This document shows, piece after piece, positions 1 through 7,982 of a stretch of 37,323 nt of DNA; the stretch's first letter is position 1; every line of letters starts with the position of its first letter. Both the position numbers and the translations under genes were made by a program. The notes below the pieces were generated by a model that did no database searches, was not told the DNA's origin, and saw only the letters and a list, made by a program, of their open reading frames with translations. The stretch is taken from positions 75,456 through 112,778 of the forward strand of contig DBTZ01000022.1 of the NCBI GenBank assembly GCA_002307315.1, written 5' to 3'. This DNA comes from Alphaproteobacteria bacterium UBA1303 (GTDB lineage Bacteria; Pseudomonadota; Alphaproteobacteria; Micropepsales; Micropepsaceae).

Positions 1-599
1 TGCTGCGGCGCCTGCGGCAGCGCATAGAACTTGCCGGGGTGCAGACGCGAGGGCACCAGAAAGTCGCGCGCGCCCTCGGGCGACGAGGCGGTGAGGATCG
101 GGGTCTGAAACTCGGTAAAGCCGATTTCGATCATGCGGCGGCGGATCGACGAAATCACGGCCGAACGCAAGACGATGTTCTTATGCAGCCCTTCGCGGCG
201 CAAATCGAGGAAACGGTATTTCAGCCGCACGTCTTCGGGATAGTCGAGATCGCCGAACACCGGCAGCGGCAGCTCCTGCGCCACCGACTGCACCTCGATG
301 CTTTCGATGCGCAGCTCGATCTCGCCGGTGGGCAGATCGGGATTTACCGTGTCTTCCGTGCGGGCCACGACCTTGCCCGTCACCGTAATCACCCACTCCG
401 AGCGCACCTTGTCGATCGCGGCAAAGGCAGGCGAATCGGGCTCGACTACACATTGCGTCAGCCCGTAATGATCGCGCAGATCGATGAACAAGAGGCCGCC
501 GTGATCGCGCCGCCGATGGACCCAACCGGACAGCCGGGCCGTAGCCCCGACATCGGTTTTCTTGAGCTGGCCGCAGGTATGAGTACGATAGGCGTGCAT
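1..599 (-). CDS. aspS: Aspartyl-tRNA synthetase, N-terminal part (cut by window edge)
   Basis: Charges tRNA-Asp with aspartate in the cytoplasm. About 199 N-terminal residues are visible, starting at an ATG (597-599 on the minus strand); the rest lies outside the window. The N-terminal anticodon-binding OB fold is clear (GWVHRRRDHGGLLFIDLRD near residues 25-43), followed by the start of the class II catalytic domain (RLKYRFLDLRR, then SPEGARDFLVPSR and KFYALPQAPQ). These match bacterial AspRS closely. His33 sits where non-discriminating AspRS enzymes, such as that of Pseudomonas aeruginosa, carry His and E. coli carries Leu. From family knowledge this hints that the enzyme may also charge tRNA-Asn, but one residue does not settle it. 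A tRNA-Asp gene lies at 33005-33082. The identification is very secure; the specificity is not. Confidence 0.97.
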   Translation of the reverse strand, partial: MHAYRTHTCGQLKKTDVGATARLSGWVHRRRDHGGLLFIDLRDHYGLTQCVVEPDSPAFAAIDKVRSEWVITVTGKVVARTEDTVNPDLPTGEIELRIESIEVQSVAQELPLPVFGDLDYPEDVRLKYRFLDLRREGLHKNIVLRSAVISSIRRRMIEIGFTEFQTPILTASSPEGARDFLVPSRLHPGKFYALPQAPQ

Positions 600-856
600 G
601 GCTGATCCCGTAAAATGCTGCGCACAGATCGTCTTTGAAACCCGGCATTCGGATTTCGAGGCCGTGCGGACAGAAATTCGGCCGTTTGTGGGATTTTGAA
701 CCGGGCCGGTCAAGTCGGATTCGCGTTTTGGGCTTTGTTTTGCCGTGCAATTTGCAGGAAAACCGCTTTGCACTTTTCCCATCGGACTTTTCCGATTGCA
801 CTTAATCTGTCGCAAAGAGCGGTTAAGTTCGCCAGGTCGATTTGAGGACTTCCCAG

Positions 857-2704
857 ATGAAGCGCCAAATGAAGCGTATGTCGGTGGCGTTAACCTTTGT
901 TCTGATGTGTACTGCGGCGGTCCATCCCGCCCTGGCCGGGCCTGCATCCAAGCACAATCTGGTCGTCTTTGTGCCCGACGGCCTGCGCTACGATGCCGTG
1001 AACGAGAAATCCGCCCCGACTTTTGCCGAAATTCGCAAAAATGGGGTCGATTTCTCCAACAGTCATTCGTCGGTCCCTACCCTGACCACGGTCAACGCCG
1101 CGGTGATCGCCACCGGGCATTATCCCGGCGATACCGGCAACTACGGCAATACGCTGGATTTCGGCCGACCGATCCCCTGCGCCATGAATGCCGAGGTCAC
1201 CTTCATCGAGGACGATTGCATCCTGCGCGACGTCAAAGCCGCCTTCCCCAACGATTACCTGGCCCAGGAGACACTGATACAGGCCGCCCGCAAGGCCGGT
1301 TACAACACCGTGGTAGTGGGCAAGCTCGGCCCCGCGGCGATCCAGTTCCTACCGGCGCTGGACAGCAAGAACAACGATGTCGAAGGGCCACTCGGCATCT
1401 TCATCGACGACGCCACCGGGCACCCGACCAATCAAAGCGGCCAGCCGACCAAAAGCACCGCGTTGACCGGCGCCATCGCCAACGAGGCGCTCTCCGCCAC
1501 CGGCGTCGGCACGACGCCCTTTCCTTCGAAACCCAACCTGACCCAGCAGGCCTACGAACAGTCGGTGGTGGCGCAGGTATTGATCCCGCGTCTTAAGACC
1601 AGCGGCAAACCCTTTGTTTTATTTTTCTGGTCGCGCGATCCGGACACCACCCAGCACGGGGCCGAAGACAGCGACGGCAAGCTGATTCCGGGCATCAACA
1701 GCGTCAATCCGTACGCCGCCGTGTACAATGCCGATACCACGCTGAAAAACATCCTGGGGGCGCTGGAGCTAAACGGGCTAAAGGCGGACACCAACATCAT
1801 CGTTGCTGCCGATCACGGTTTTTCGACCGTCGCCAAGGGCATTCCCACCGATGACGGCCACATGGGCCCCATCGGTCTGCCCCCCGGTTTCCTGGCCGTC
1901 GATATTGCCCGCTGGTTGAACGCCAAACTGTTCGACCCAGATCGGGCAAATGCCGAGGTCGACATCAAAAACGGGGAAAAACCAACGCAAAGCAACGGGT
2001 TGGTAGGCGATACTGCCGCAACGCCTAAAGTCCGGGTGGTGTCGAACGGCGGGGTCGATTACCTCTATTTGCCCGAAAGCCCCGACCGCGTAGCCGCTGC
2101 CAAAATGCTGATAGCGCATCTGATCGAGGCGCCTTATGTTGGCGGTTTGTTCGTCAATGATGCGCTGCTCAAGGGCCATGAGGCCGATTTCGCCGGGGCA
2201 CTGCCAATGAGCGAAATCCGCTTGATCGGCTCGTCAAAACTGCCGCAACCGGCCATCGTGGTGGCTTTCCGCTCGTTTGTGGTCAACGGCTGCGCCCTGG
2301 GCGACCTTTTGTGTACCGCGGCGATCTACGACACCGGCTACCATACCGGTCAGGGCATGCACGGCAGCCTCAGCCGCGCCGACACCCGCAACTTCATGGC
2401 CGCGATGGGGCCAGATTTCCAAGCCGGCGTAAAAATTGACACTCCGGTTGGCAATGTCGACATCGCCCCCACCGCCGCGCGTCTGCTCGGTGTATCCCTC
2501 AGCGGTCCCGGCACCCTCAAAGGCCGGGTGGTCGAAGAGGCGCTGATCGGCGGCAAACCTCCGACGGTTGCCAAGCGGAGAATAGAATCCGCAAAGGCGG
2601 CCAATGGGGTACAAACCGTTCTTGATGTGCAGGACGTGAGCGGCGTCCGCTACATCGACGCTGGCGGCATTCCCGGCCGGGTGGTCGGACTGCAAACGCA
2701 ATAA
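857..2704 (+). CDS. Exported alkaline-phosphatase-superfamily phosphodiesterase / nucleotide pyrophosphatase-like protein
   Basis: Probably a periplasmic phosphodiesterase or phosphatase of 615 residues. I chose the ATG at 857 because GAGGA lies about eight bases upstream; an in-frame TTG at 842 is less likely. A signal peptide runs to about Ala27 (PALA-GP). The metal and catalytic set of the type I phosphodiesterase/NPP family can be read in order: Asp41 in VVFVPDGLR, a Thr nucleophile candidate at 77 (or 78) in the segment leading to ATGHYPGDTG, Asp263 and His267 in DPDTTQHG, Asp319-His320 in VAADHGF, and a late His in the GQGMHGS region. The substrate cannot be told from sequence. It stands alone and is followed by a strong terminator at 2727-2764. 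Phosphate scavenging is possible, given phoR/phoU/phoB elsewhere in the window, but I see no clear Pho box in front of it. Confidence 0.88.
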   Translation: MKRQMKRMSVALTFVLMCTAAVHPALAGPASKHNLVVFVPDGLRYDAVNEKSAPTFAEIRKNGVDFSNSHSSVPTLTTVNAAVIATGHYPGDTGNYGNTLDFGRPIPCAMNAEVTFIEDDCILRDVKAAFPNDYLAQETLIQAARKAGYNTVVVGKLGPAAIQFLPALDSKNNDVEGPLGIFIDDATGHPTNQSGQPTKSTALTGAIANEALSATGVGTTPFPSKPNLTQQAYEQSVVAQVLIPRLKTSGKPFVLFFWSRDPDTTQHGAEDSDGKLIPGINSVNPYAAVYNADTTLKNILGALELNGLKADTNIIVAADHGFSTVAKGIPTDDGHMGPIGLPPGFLAVDIARWLNAKLFDPDRANAEVDIKNGEKPTQSNGLVGDTAATPKVRVVSNGGVDYLYLPESPDRVAAAKMLIAHLIEAPYVGGLFVNDALLKGHEADFAGALPMSEIRLIGSSKLPQPAIVVAFRSFVVNGCALGDLLCTAAIYDTGYHTGQGMHGSLSRADTRNFMAAMGPDFQAGVKIDTPVGNVDIAPTAARLLGVSLSGPGTLKGRVVEEALIGGKPPTVAKRRIESAKAANGVQTVLDVQDVSGVRYIDAGGIPGRVVGLQTQ

Positions 2705-2726
2705 TGTTTTAGGATAATTTCAACCG

Positions 2727-2764
2727 GGCGATGTACCGTACTTGCGGCGCATCGCCTTTTTTTT
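2727..2764 (+). terminator. Rho-independent terminator after the phosphodiesterase gene
   Basis: GGCGATG (2727-2733) pairs perfectly with CATCGCC (2750-2756), followed at once by eight T residues (2757-2764). It lies 23 bases after the phosphodiesterase stop and separates that gene from rnd. Confidence 0.9.
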
Positions 2765-2819
2765 GGGAAATTCACACATAATGCGGGCGGGTTACGGGCG
2801 AATCCGCTACACCGCTTTC

Positions 2820-3989
2820 ATGCGTATCGTGAAAAACACAGAAGAACTAAGGGAATTTACGGCCGAACTCAAAGCCGCCCCCTACATCGCCCTCGACACC
2901 GAATTCATGCGCGATTCGACCTATTGGCCGAAGCTGTGCCTGTTGCAGGTCGCCGCCCCCGGCATCGAGGCCATCGTCGATCCCCTGGCCGAAGGAAACG
3001 ACCTATCCGTTTTCTTCGAGCTGCTGAAGGATCCCAAGATCGTCAAGGTGCTGCATGCCGGCCGCCAGGACATCGAAATTTTCTGGAACCTCGGCAAAGC
3101 AATTCCCGATCCGCTGTTCGACACCCAGGTCGCGGCGATGGTGTGCGGCTTCGGCGAAGCGGCGTCCTACGAGACGCTGGCGCGCAAGCTGGCCGGGGTG
3201 CAGCTCGACAAGTCCGCCCGCTTCACCGACTGGGCGCGGCGTCCCTTGACCAAACGCCAGCTCGAATATGCGCTTGCCGACGTCACCCATCTTCGCGTCG
3301 TCTACGAAAAGCTGTCGGAGCAACTGGTGCGGTCCAAGCGCGAACTTTGGGTGGCCGAGGAAATCAAGGCCTTGCAGAACCCGGAGCTTTATACCCTCGA
3401 ACCCGCCGACGCCTGGAAGCGGCTGAAGCCGCGCTCCGCCAATAAGCGGTTTCTCACCGCCTTGGTCGCCGTGGCGGCATGGCGCGAACGCGAGGCGCAA
3501 ACCCGCGATACGCCGCGCGGCCGCGTTCTCAAAGACGAAGTGCTACTCGAAATCGCCGCCAATCCGCCCGCCGGGCCGGAAGCGCTGGAACAGATCCGTT
3601 CGGTGCCCCGGGGATTCGGCACATCGAAAATGGGCAAGTCGCTGTTCGAAGCGATCGAAGCCGGCCGCGATGCCACGCCTCCAACCCTGCCGCCCGCCGA
3701 CCGCAAACGAAGCCGGCGCGAGCCGTCGCAATCGTGCGTCGATCTGTTGAAGACGCTGCTGCGGCTCAAGGCGCAAGAAGCGGGCGTCGCCCCGCGCCTG
3801 ATCGCTACCACCGACGACATCGAAGCCATCGCCGCCGGAGATACCGCACCGGCGCTTTCCGGTTGGCGCGCGGACGTGTTCGGCAAGGACGCCTTGGCGC
3901 TGCTGTCCGGCGCCATCGCCCTCACCGTGGAGAACGGCGAAGCACAGGTGGTCGATCTGGAAGACGGCGAATTGGCAAATACCGAATAA
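2820..3989 (+). CDS. rnd: Ribonuclease D
   Basis: 3'-5' exoribonuclease that trims tRNA and other small RNA precursors. It has 389 residues from the ATG at 2820, chosen because the conserved start of the family (MRIVKNTEELREF) begins there; longer in-frame starts at 2742 and 2781 would add residues unlike the family and crowd the upstream terminator. The DEDDy exonuclease motifs are complete: Asp26 and Glu28 in ALDTEFMRD (Exo I), Asp84 in HAGRQDIE (Exo II), and Tyr150 with Asp154 in YALADVTHL (Exo III). An HRDC domain follows (roughly residues 210-290) and a second helical region fills the C-terminus, as usual for RNase D. It converges on the small gene at 4002, with 12 bases between the stops. 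Confidence 0.95.
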   Translation: MRIVKNTEELREFTAELKAAPYIALDTEFMRDSTYWPKLCLLQVAAPGIEAIVDPLAEGNDLSVFFELLKDPKIVKVLHAGRQDIEIFWNLGKAIPDPLFDTQVAAMVCGFGEAASYETLARKLAGVQLDKSARFTDWARRPLTKRQLEYALADVTHLRVVYEKLSEQLVRSKRELWVAEEIKALQNPELYTLEPADAWKRLKPRSANKRFLTALVAVAAWREREAQTRDTPRGRVLKDEVLLEIAANPPAGPEALEQIRSVPRGFGTSKMGKSLFEAIEAGRDATPPTLPPADRKRSRREPSQSCVDLLKTLLRLKAQEAGVAPRLIATTDDIEAIAAGDTAPALSGWRADVFGKDALALLSGAIALTVENGEAQVVDLEDGELANTE

Positions 3990-4001
3990 CGACCTGCTCT
4001 G

Positions 4002-4394
4002 TTACGGCTGAGGCGGCGGCGTTACCGGTGTTTCTTTGGGCGGCGGCGTATAGGGCGTAAAATCGCCCAAGAAACACGGCGTCCAGCGGCGCATAACGTA
4101 GAACACCTGCATGTTCGAGCAGAGCGAGCCGCCGCGGATTTCATAGGCGATCCCCCTTTCGAACTTCATGCCGTGGCATTCGCGCTTGAGGTCGTTGCGC
4201 CAGATGCGCACTTTGCCGAGATTCATATGAAACAGGATGGTCTTGTCGTCGGGAAACGACAGATGATCGATGTTGCCGGGGTTGAGACACACGCTTGCCG
4301 GCTTGGGCGGCTGCGGCGAAGGCGGATCGGCGAAAGCCGCTACAGATGCAGCCGCGCCGAAAGTACAAGCAAGCAATGCCGAGGCGATCTTCAT
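4002..4394 (-). CDS. Small exported cysteine-containing protein, DUF6491-like
   Basis: A 130-residue protein with a signal peptide (cleavage probably after Ala22, AAFA-DP). AGGGAG lies about six bases before the ATG. The mature part begins with a Pro-rich stretch and ends with another (TPPPKETPVTPPPQP). Between them are four cysteines (36, 73, 92 and 107), enough for two disulfides. The pattern Cys, then a beta-rich stretch with 'DDKTILFHMN', then Cys-containing turns, resembles small periplasmic DUF6491-type proteins; this family call is from memory and tentative. It lies 104 bases downstream of scpB on the same strand and could be the last gene of that row or have its own promoter. Function unknown. 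Confidence 0.75.
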   Translation of the reverse strand: MKIASALLACTFGAAASVAAFADPPSPQPPKPASVCLNPGNIDHLSFPDDKTILFHMNLGKVRIWRNDLKRECHGMKFERGIAYEIRGGSLCSNMQVFYVMRRWTPCFLGDFTPYTPPPKETPVTPPPQP

Positions 4395-4498
4395 TCCACG
4401 CTCCCTGATCTACGGCGGCGCGGCGGAAGCTCCACCGGAGGGCATACTACCTCAAATCCGGGGGCGACATCAACAAAGGCGACGCATGCATCCGACGG

Positions 4499-5218
4499 TC
4501 AGACCGGCCCGGGCGGCAGGTCAAGTTCACCTTCGTCGACAACTTCCTCCGGTTCGTCGCCTTCGTAAGGATCTTCGTCGGGAGCGAATTCTTCGCTGGG
4601 CGCCGGCACGTCGAATCCCGACGGCGGAACGGACTCCAAGAACCCTGCCGCTTTAAGCTCGTCCATGCCGGGCAAATGGCCGACATTCTCCAGCCCAAAC
4701 TGAACCAGAAACGCTTCGGTCGTGCCATAGGTGACCGGCCGGCCGGGGGTGCGCTTGCGGCCGCGGATCTTGATCCAGCCGACCTCCATCAAAGCATCGA
4801 TGGTGCCCTTCGACAACGCGACGCCGCGGATATCTTCGATTTCGGCGCGGGTCACCGGCTGATGGTACGCCACGATCGCCAGGGTTTCGATCGCCGCCCG
4901 CGACAGGCGCTTCTGTTCGGGCTTTTCCCGGCGCAAAAGGAACGCAAGATCGGGCGCGGTGCGGAACAGCCATTTGTCGGCGACGCAGACCAGGGTTACG
5001 CCGCGAAGTTCGTAAACTTTCTGAAGTTCGACCAGCAGAGCGGGAACGTCGGCGCCTTCCGGCAATTGCGCGGCAAGAGATTTGGCGTCGAGCGGCTCGC
5101 CGGAGGCAAACAACAATGCCTCGGCCATCCGCAAATGCTCGGTGTTAACGCCGCTTACGACATCGTTCTGTTCAACCGATTCCACCGCTGCCTCTTGCAA
5201 CTGAATGATGTTATTCAT
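4499..5218 (-). CDS. scpB: Segregation and condensation protein B
   Basis: ScpB (239 residues) forms the SMC-ScpA-ScpB condensin complex as a dimer of winged-helix proteins bound to ScpA. The N-terminal winged helix starts at HLRMAEALLFASGEPL. The second contains the family signature AIETLAIVAYHQPVTRAEIEDIRGV and RGRKRTPGRPVTYGTTEAFL. The C-terminal tail is acidic (EEFAPDEDPYEGDEPEEVVDEGE), as is common in alphaproteobacterial ScpB. Its ATG overlaps the scpA stop as ATGA (5215-5218), so the two are probably translated together, which suits subunits of one complex. The smc gene is not in the window. Confidence 0.96.
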   Translation of the reverse strand: MNNIIQLQEAAVESVEQNDVVSGVNTEHLRMAEALLFASGEPLDAKSLAAQLPEGADVPALLVELQKVYELRGVTLVCVADKWLFRTAPDLAFLLRREKPEQKRLSRAAIETLAIVAYHQPVTRAEIEDIRGVALSKGTIDALMEVGWIKIRGRKRTPGRPVTYGTTEAFLVQFGLENVGHLPGMDELKAAGFLESVPPSGFDVPAPSEEFAPDEDPYEGDEPEEVVDEGELDLPPGPV

Positions 5219-6021
5219 GAAACAGCCCCGTTATTGCTGTTTCTATCCTTGATGTAAATTTCTTCGAACGGCGCCATCTGACGAAGCTCCAGCCTGCCGT
5301 CGCGCGTCAATTCCAGACACGCCAGCAGCGTCGAGGCGATCGCCGAACGCCGCCGATCTCCGCCCGACCATTCGAACGGCACCAACGACCTCAGGCCGCT
5401 CCAATCGGGAATTTTTCCCAGCATCCGTTCGAGGCGGTTTCTTGCTTCCTCGATCAGCACGACCGGCTGAACGGCGGGCTGATAGGTCGTGCCCTTCAGC
5501 GCCTTCACCCGCCCGCCGGCATAGGCGGTGAGAAGATCGTAAAGCGAATCGGTGTAGCGGTTGAGCTTCAGCATCACCACCGGCTCCGGGGCGCCGCGGG
5601 CGAACACATCGCGGCCCAGCCGGTCGCGCGCCATCAGCCGTGCCGCCGCTTCGCGCATCGTCTCCAACCGCAGCAACCGCCAGCGCAGACGCGTAGCCAA
5701 CTCGCCGGCATCCGGCTCGTCGTCGGATTCCGGCGGCTGGGGCAGGATCAGCCGCGACTTGAGATAGGCCAGCCACGCCGCCATCACCAGATAGTCGGCC
5801 GCCAGCTCCAAATTCATCCGCTTGGCGCTATCGACGAATTCGAGATACTGCTCGGCCAGCTTTAGGATAGAAATCTTCGCCAGATCGACTTTTTGGGTGC
5901 GCGCCAGCGCCAACAATAGATCGAGCGGACCTTCGAAGCCGTCGACCGTCACGGTGAGCTGCTCGTCGGGCGCGGCCGGCGGCAGTTCGATTTCGCCGAA
6001 AGGTTCGCCGCTCTCGCTCAT
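5215..6021 (-). CDS. scpA: Segregation and condensation protein A (kleisin)
   Basis: ScpA is the kleisin that bridges the heads of the SMC dimer in chromosome condensation. The protein has 268 residues from the ATG at 6019-6021, where the typical start region lies; VDGFEGPLDLLLALARTQKVDL follows about 28 residues in. A much longer reading frame exists upstream (to 6405), but it runs inside nagZ and I reject it. Other family segments are ISILKLAEQYLEFV, AADYLVMAAWLAYLKSRLILP and the C-terminal winged helix RRSAIASTLLACLELTRDGRLELRQ. The start overlaps the nagZ stop (ATGA at 6018-6021) and the stop overlaps the scpB start, so nagZ, scpA and scpB form one translationally coupled run. Confidence 0.96.
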   Translation of the reverse strand: MSESGEPFGEIELPPAAPDEQLTVTVDGFEGPLDLLLALARTQKVDLAKISILKLAEQYLEFVDSAKRMNLELAADYLVMAAWLAYLKSRLILPQPPESDDEPDAGELATRLRWRLLRLETMREAAARLMARDRLGRDVFARGAPEPVVMLKLNRYTDSLYDLLTAYAGGRVKALKGTTYQPAVQPVVLIEEARNRLERMLGKIPDWSGLRSLVPFEWSGGDRRRSAIASTLLACLELTRDGRLELRQMAPFEEIYIKDRNSNNGAVS

Positions 6022-7031
6022 ACGATCGTACCCAACAATTCGGTCAGCCGCGCCTCGGCCCCGGCGGGGTCGAACTCGGAGGGTTGGCTCAAATGCGCCA
6101 GCGCATGATCGGCCCGACGCTGCACCATGCCTTCGATCGGCTTCAATTCGGAGGCGACCTCGCGCATCTCGTCGAGGCTGCCGTTGCAGTGCAAAACGAT
6201 ATCGCAGCCGGCGAACAGCGCCGCTTTGGCGCGCGCGGCCAGCGTGCCTTCCAGCGCCCCCATCGACAGATCGTCGGTCATCAACAAACCGTCGTAACCG
6301 ATCTCGCCGCGGATGACGTCGCGCACCACCTTGGGGCTGAGGGTTGCCGGCCGATGAGGATCGACCGCCTCGTAGACGACATGAGCGGTCATCGCCATCG
6401 GACATTGGTTCAGACTGCGGAACGTGACAAAATCGACGGCGCTGAGCGTTTCGACGTCAGTCGTAACCTTGGGCAGCGCCTTGTGGGAATCCAGCAGTGC
6501 CCGGCCGTGACCGGGAATATGCTTCATCACCGGCAGCACCCCGCCGTCGAGCAACCCTTCTATCGCCTCGCGCCCCAGGGCGATCACCGCCGAAGAATCG
6601 CGGGCGAACGCGCGGTCGCCGATGATGTCATCGGCTCCCGCCACCGGCACGTCGAGCACCGGCAGGCAATCGACGTTAATGCCGAGATCGGTGAGATCGT
6701 GAGCGATCAGACGCGTATTGAGATAGACCGCCTCGCGCGCCGCCTCGACATTGCCGGCAAAGATTTCACCGAAGCGGGCGGCGGGAGGGCGCTCGCACCA
6801 CGTCGGCGGTTTCAGCCGGGCGACACGTCCACCTTCCTGATCGATCAATACCGGAGCAAGGGCGTCGTTCACCGTCTCGCGTAAGGATTCGACCAAGGCG
6901 CACACCTGCGCCCGGTCGCGGACGTTGCGGGCAAACAAAATGAACCCCCAGGGACGTACCTCCCTGAAGAATTCCCGCTCCGCCGCTTCCAGCGCCTGGC
7001 CGGAACAGCCGAATATCGCCCTCATCCGCAT
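6018..7031 (-). CDS. nagZ: Beta-N-acetylglucosaminidase (family 3 glycoside hydrolase)
   Basis: Cytoplasmic NagZ removes N-acetylglucosamine from GlcNAc-anhydromuropeptides during peptidoglycan recycling. It has 337 residues, the usual length for the single-domain form. Diagnostic motifs are LIDQEGGRVARL, the NagZ-specific loop KHIPGHG (170-176) with DSH (181-183, His183 the expected acid/base) and MTDDLSM, where Asp253 is the expected nucleophile. Two starts six bases apart (7031 and 7025) are possible. It begins 16 bases after the SPOR gene and overlaps scpA by four bases. The pairing with scpA/scpB is a common alphaproteobacterial arrangement and need not mean shared function. Confidence 0.96.
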   Translation of the reverse strand: MRMRAIFGCSGQALEAAEREFFREVRPWGFILFARNVRDRAQVCALVESLRETVNDALAPVLIDQEGGRVARLKPPTWCERPPAARFGEIFAGNVEAAREAVYLNTRLIAHDLTDLGINVDCLPVLDVPVAGADDIIGDRAFARDSSAVIALGREAIEGLLDGGVLPVMKHIPGHGRALLDSHKALPKVTTDVETLSAVDFVTFRSLNQCPMAMTAHVVYEAVDPHRPATLSPKVVRDVIRGEIGYDGLLMTDDLSMGALEGTLAARAKAALFAGCDIVLHCNGSLDEMREVASELKPIEGMVQRRADHALAHLSQPSEFDPAGAEARLTELLGTIV

Positions 7032-7047
7032 GCGTATTCCAAATCCG

Positions 7048-7899
7048 CTACTTGCCGGGGAAGCAAGAGCCGCCTTCCGCCTTCAGCTTGTTGCACACCC
7101 CCGCAGCGGCATCCTTATCCGAAAAACCGACGATACGCAGGCGGTACCACACGCCCTTGGGCCCAAGATCGGCCTTCTGGACATTCGAGCCATAGCCCGA
7201 AAGCACCCCCGAATGCTTGGCCTGAACGCTTTTCCAAGCCGCCTTGGCGTCGCTTTCCGAGGTATAGGCGCCTATCTGCAACACATACGCCCCGCTCTTG
7301 ACGGCCGCGGTCTTAGCCGGTTCCGGTTTGGGAGGCGCAGAAACAGCCTTGGGTTGAGTCGGCACAGGCTTGACCGGTTCGGGCTTCGCCGGTGCGGCAA
7401 CCGGCTTGACCGGAACAGTCTGGGCGGGCGCCGTTTTTTGAGCCGGCCTCAGCTTGGCGGCGGGAGGCGGAACCAGTTTCGGCGTTTCGCTCTCGGGCGC
7501 CGTCGGCATCAGCTGTGCCGGCGGTTTGGTCGCAACCGGCGCCTGTTCCGCCACTTTGGTCGGCGCGGACGACGGATGCGATGCACTCTCGTCCGCATCG
7601 CTTGCCTGCAACTGATAGGCTTTGGCCTGTTTGGACTGCGGCAGCGCACCGTCTCCCGGCGCGACGGCGGCCTCTTTGGCCGGCGCGGCTTGCGCCGCCT
7701 GAACGACGGAATCGCCCCGACCGTGCGCGACCCCGTTGTTATAGGCCACCCAGACCACGCCACCGAACGCCGCCAACACCAAAAGGGATATGACAATCAC
7801 CATCGGCAAGTTGGAGGTATCCGGCTCTCCGGCATCCTCGCCCCCATCGAAGGGTTGAATCTCGCTGCGTTCGTTGAAATCCCGATTGAAGCCGGCCAT
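7048..7899 (-). CDS. SPOR-domain inner-membrane protein
   Basis: A bitopic protein of 283 residues. It has a short cytoplasmic N-terminus, one membrane segment (about residues 31-53, LPMVIVISLLVLAAFGGVVW), a long Pro/Ala/Lys-rich periplasmic linker (about 65-200), and a C-terminal SPOR domain from GAYVLQIGAYTSESDA to the end. SPOR domains bind denuded glycan strands at division septa, so the protein probably acts in cell division or septal wall turnover, fitting its neighbour nagZ. AGGA lies eight bases before the ATG. In many relatives argS sits between dgt and this gene; here only 83 bases separate them. The specific name (such as FtsN-like) cannot be decided. Confidence 0.9.
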   Translation of the reverse strand: MAGFNRDFNERSEIQPFDGGEDAGEPDTSNLPMVIVISLLVLAAFGGVVWVAYNNGVAHGRGDSVVQAAQAAPAKEAAVAPGDGALPQSKQAKAYQLQASDADESASHPSSAPTKVAEQAPVATKPPAQLMPTAPESETPKLVPPPAAKLRPAQKTAPAQTVPVKPVAAPAKPEPVKPVPTQPKAVSAPPKPEPAKTAAVKSGAYVLQIGAYTSESDAKAAWKSVQAKHSGVLSGYGSNVQKADLGPKGVWYRLRIVGFSDKDAAAGVCNKLKAEGGSCFPGK

Positions 7900-7982
7900 T
7901 CGAATAATCCTGGAAACTTTTGACGCGAATCTACTGCCGACAGCTTAGCACCCGAATCGGCGGGTTTCACGACGGCGTCGCA

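Noticed and set aside
802..826. Two TTAA motifs as a possible CtrA box upstream of the phosphodiesterase gene
   Set aside because: The spacing is 17 bases rather than 7, so it does not fit the full box.
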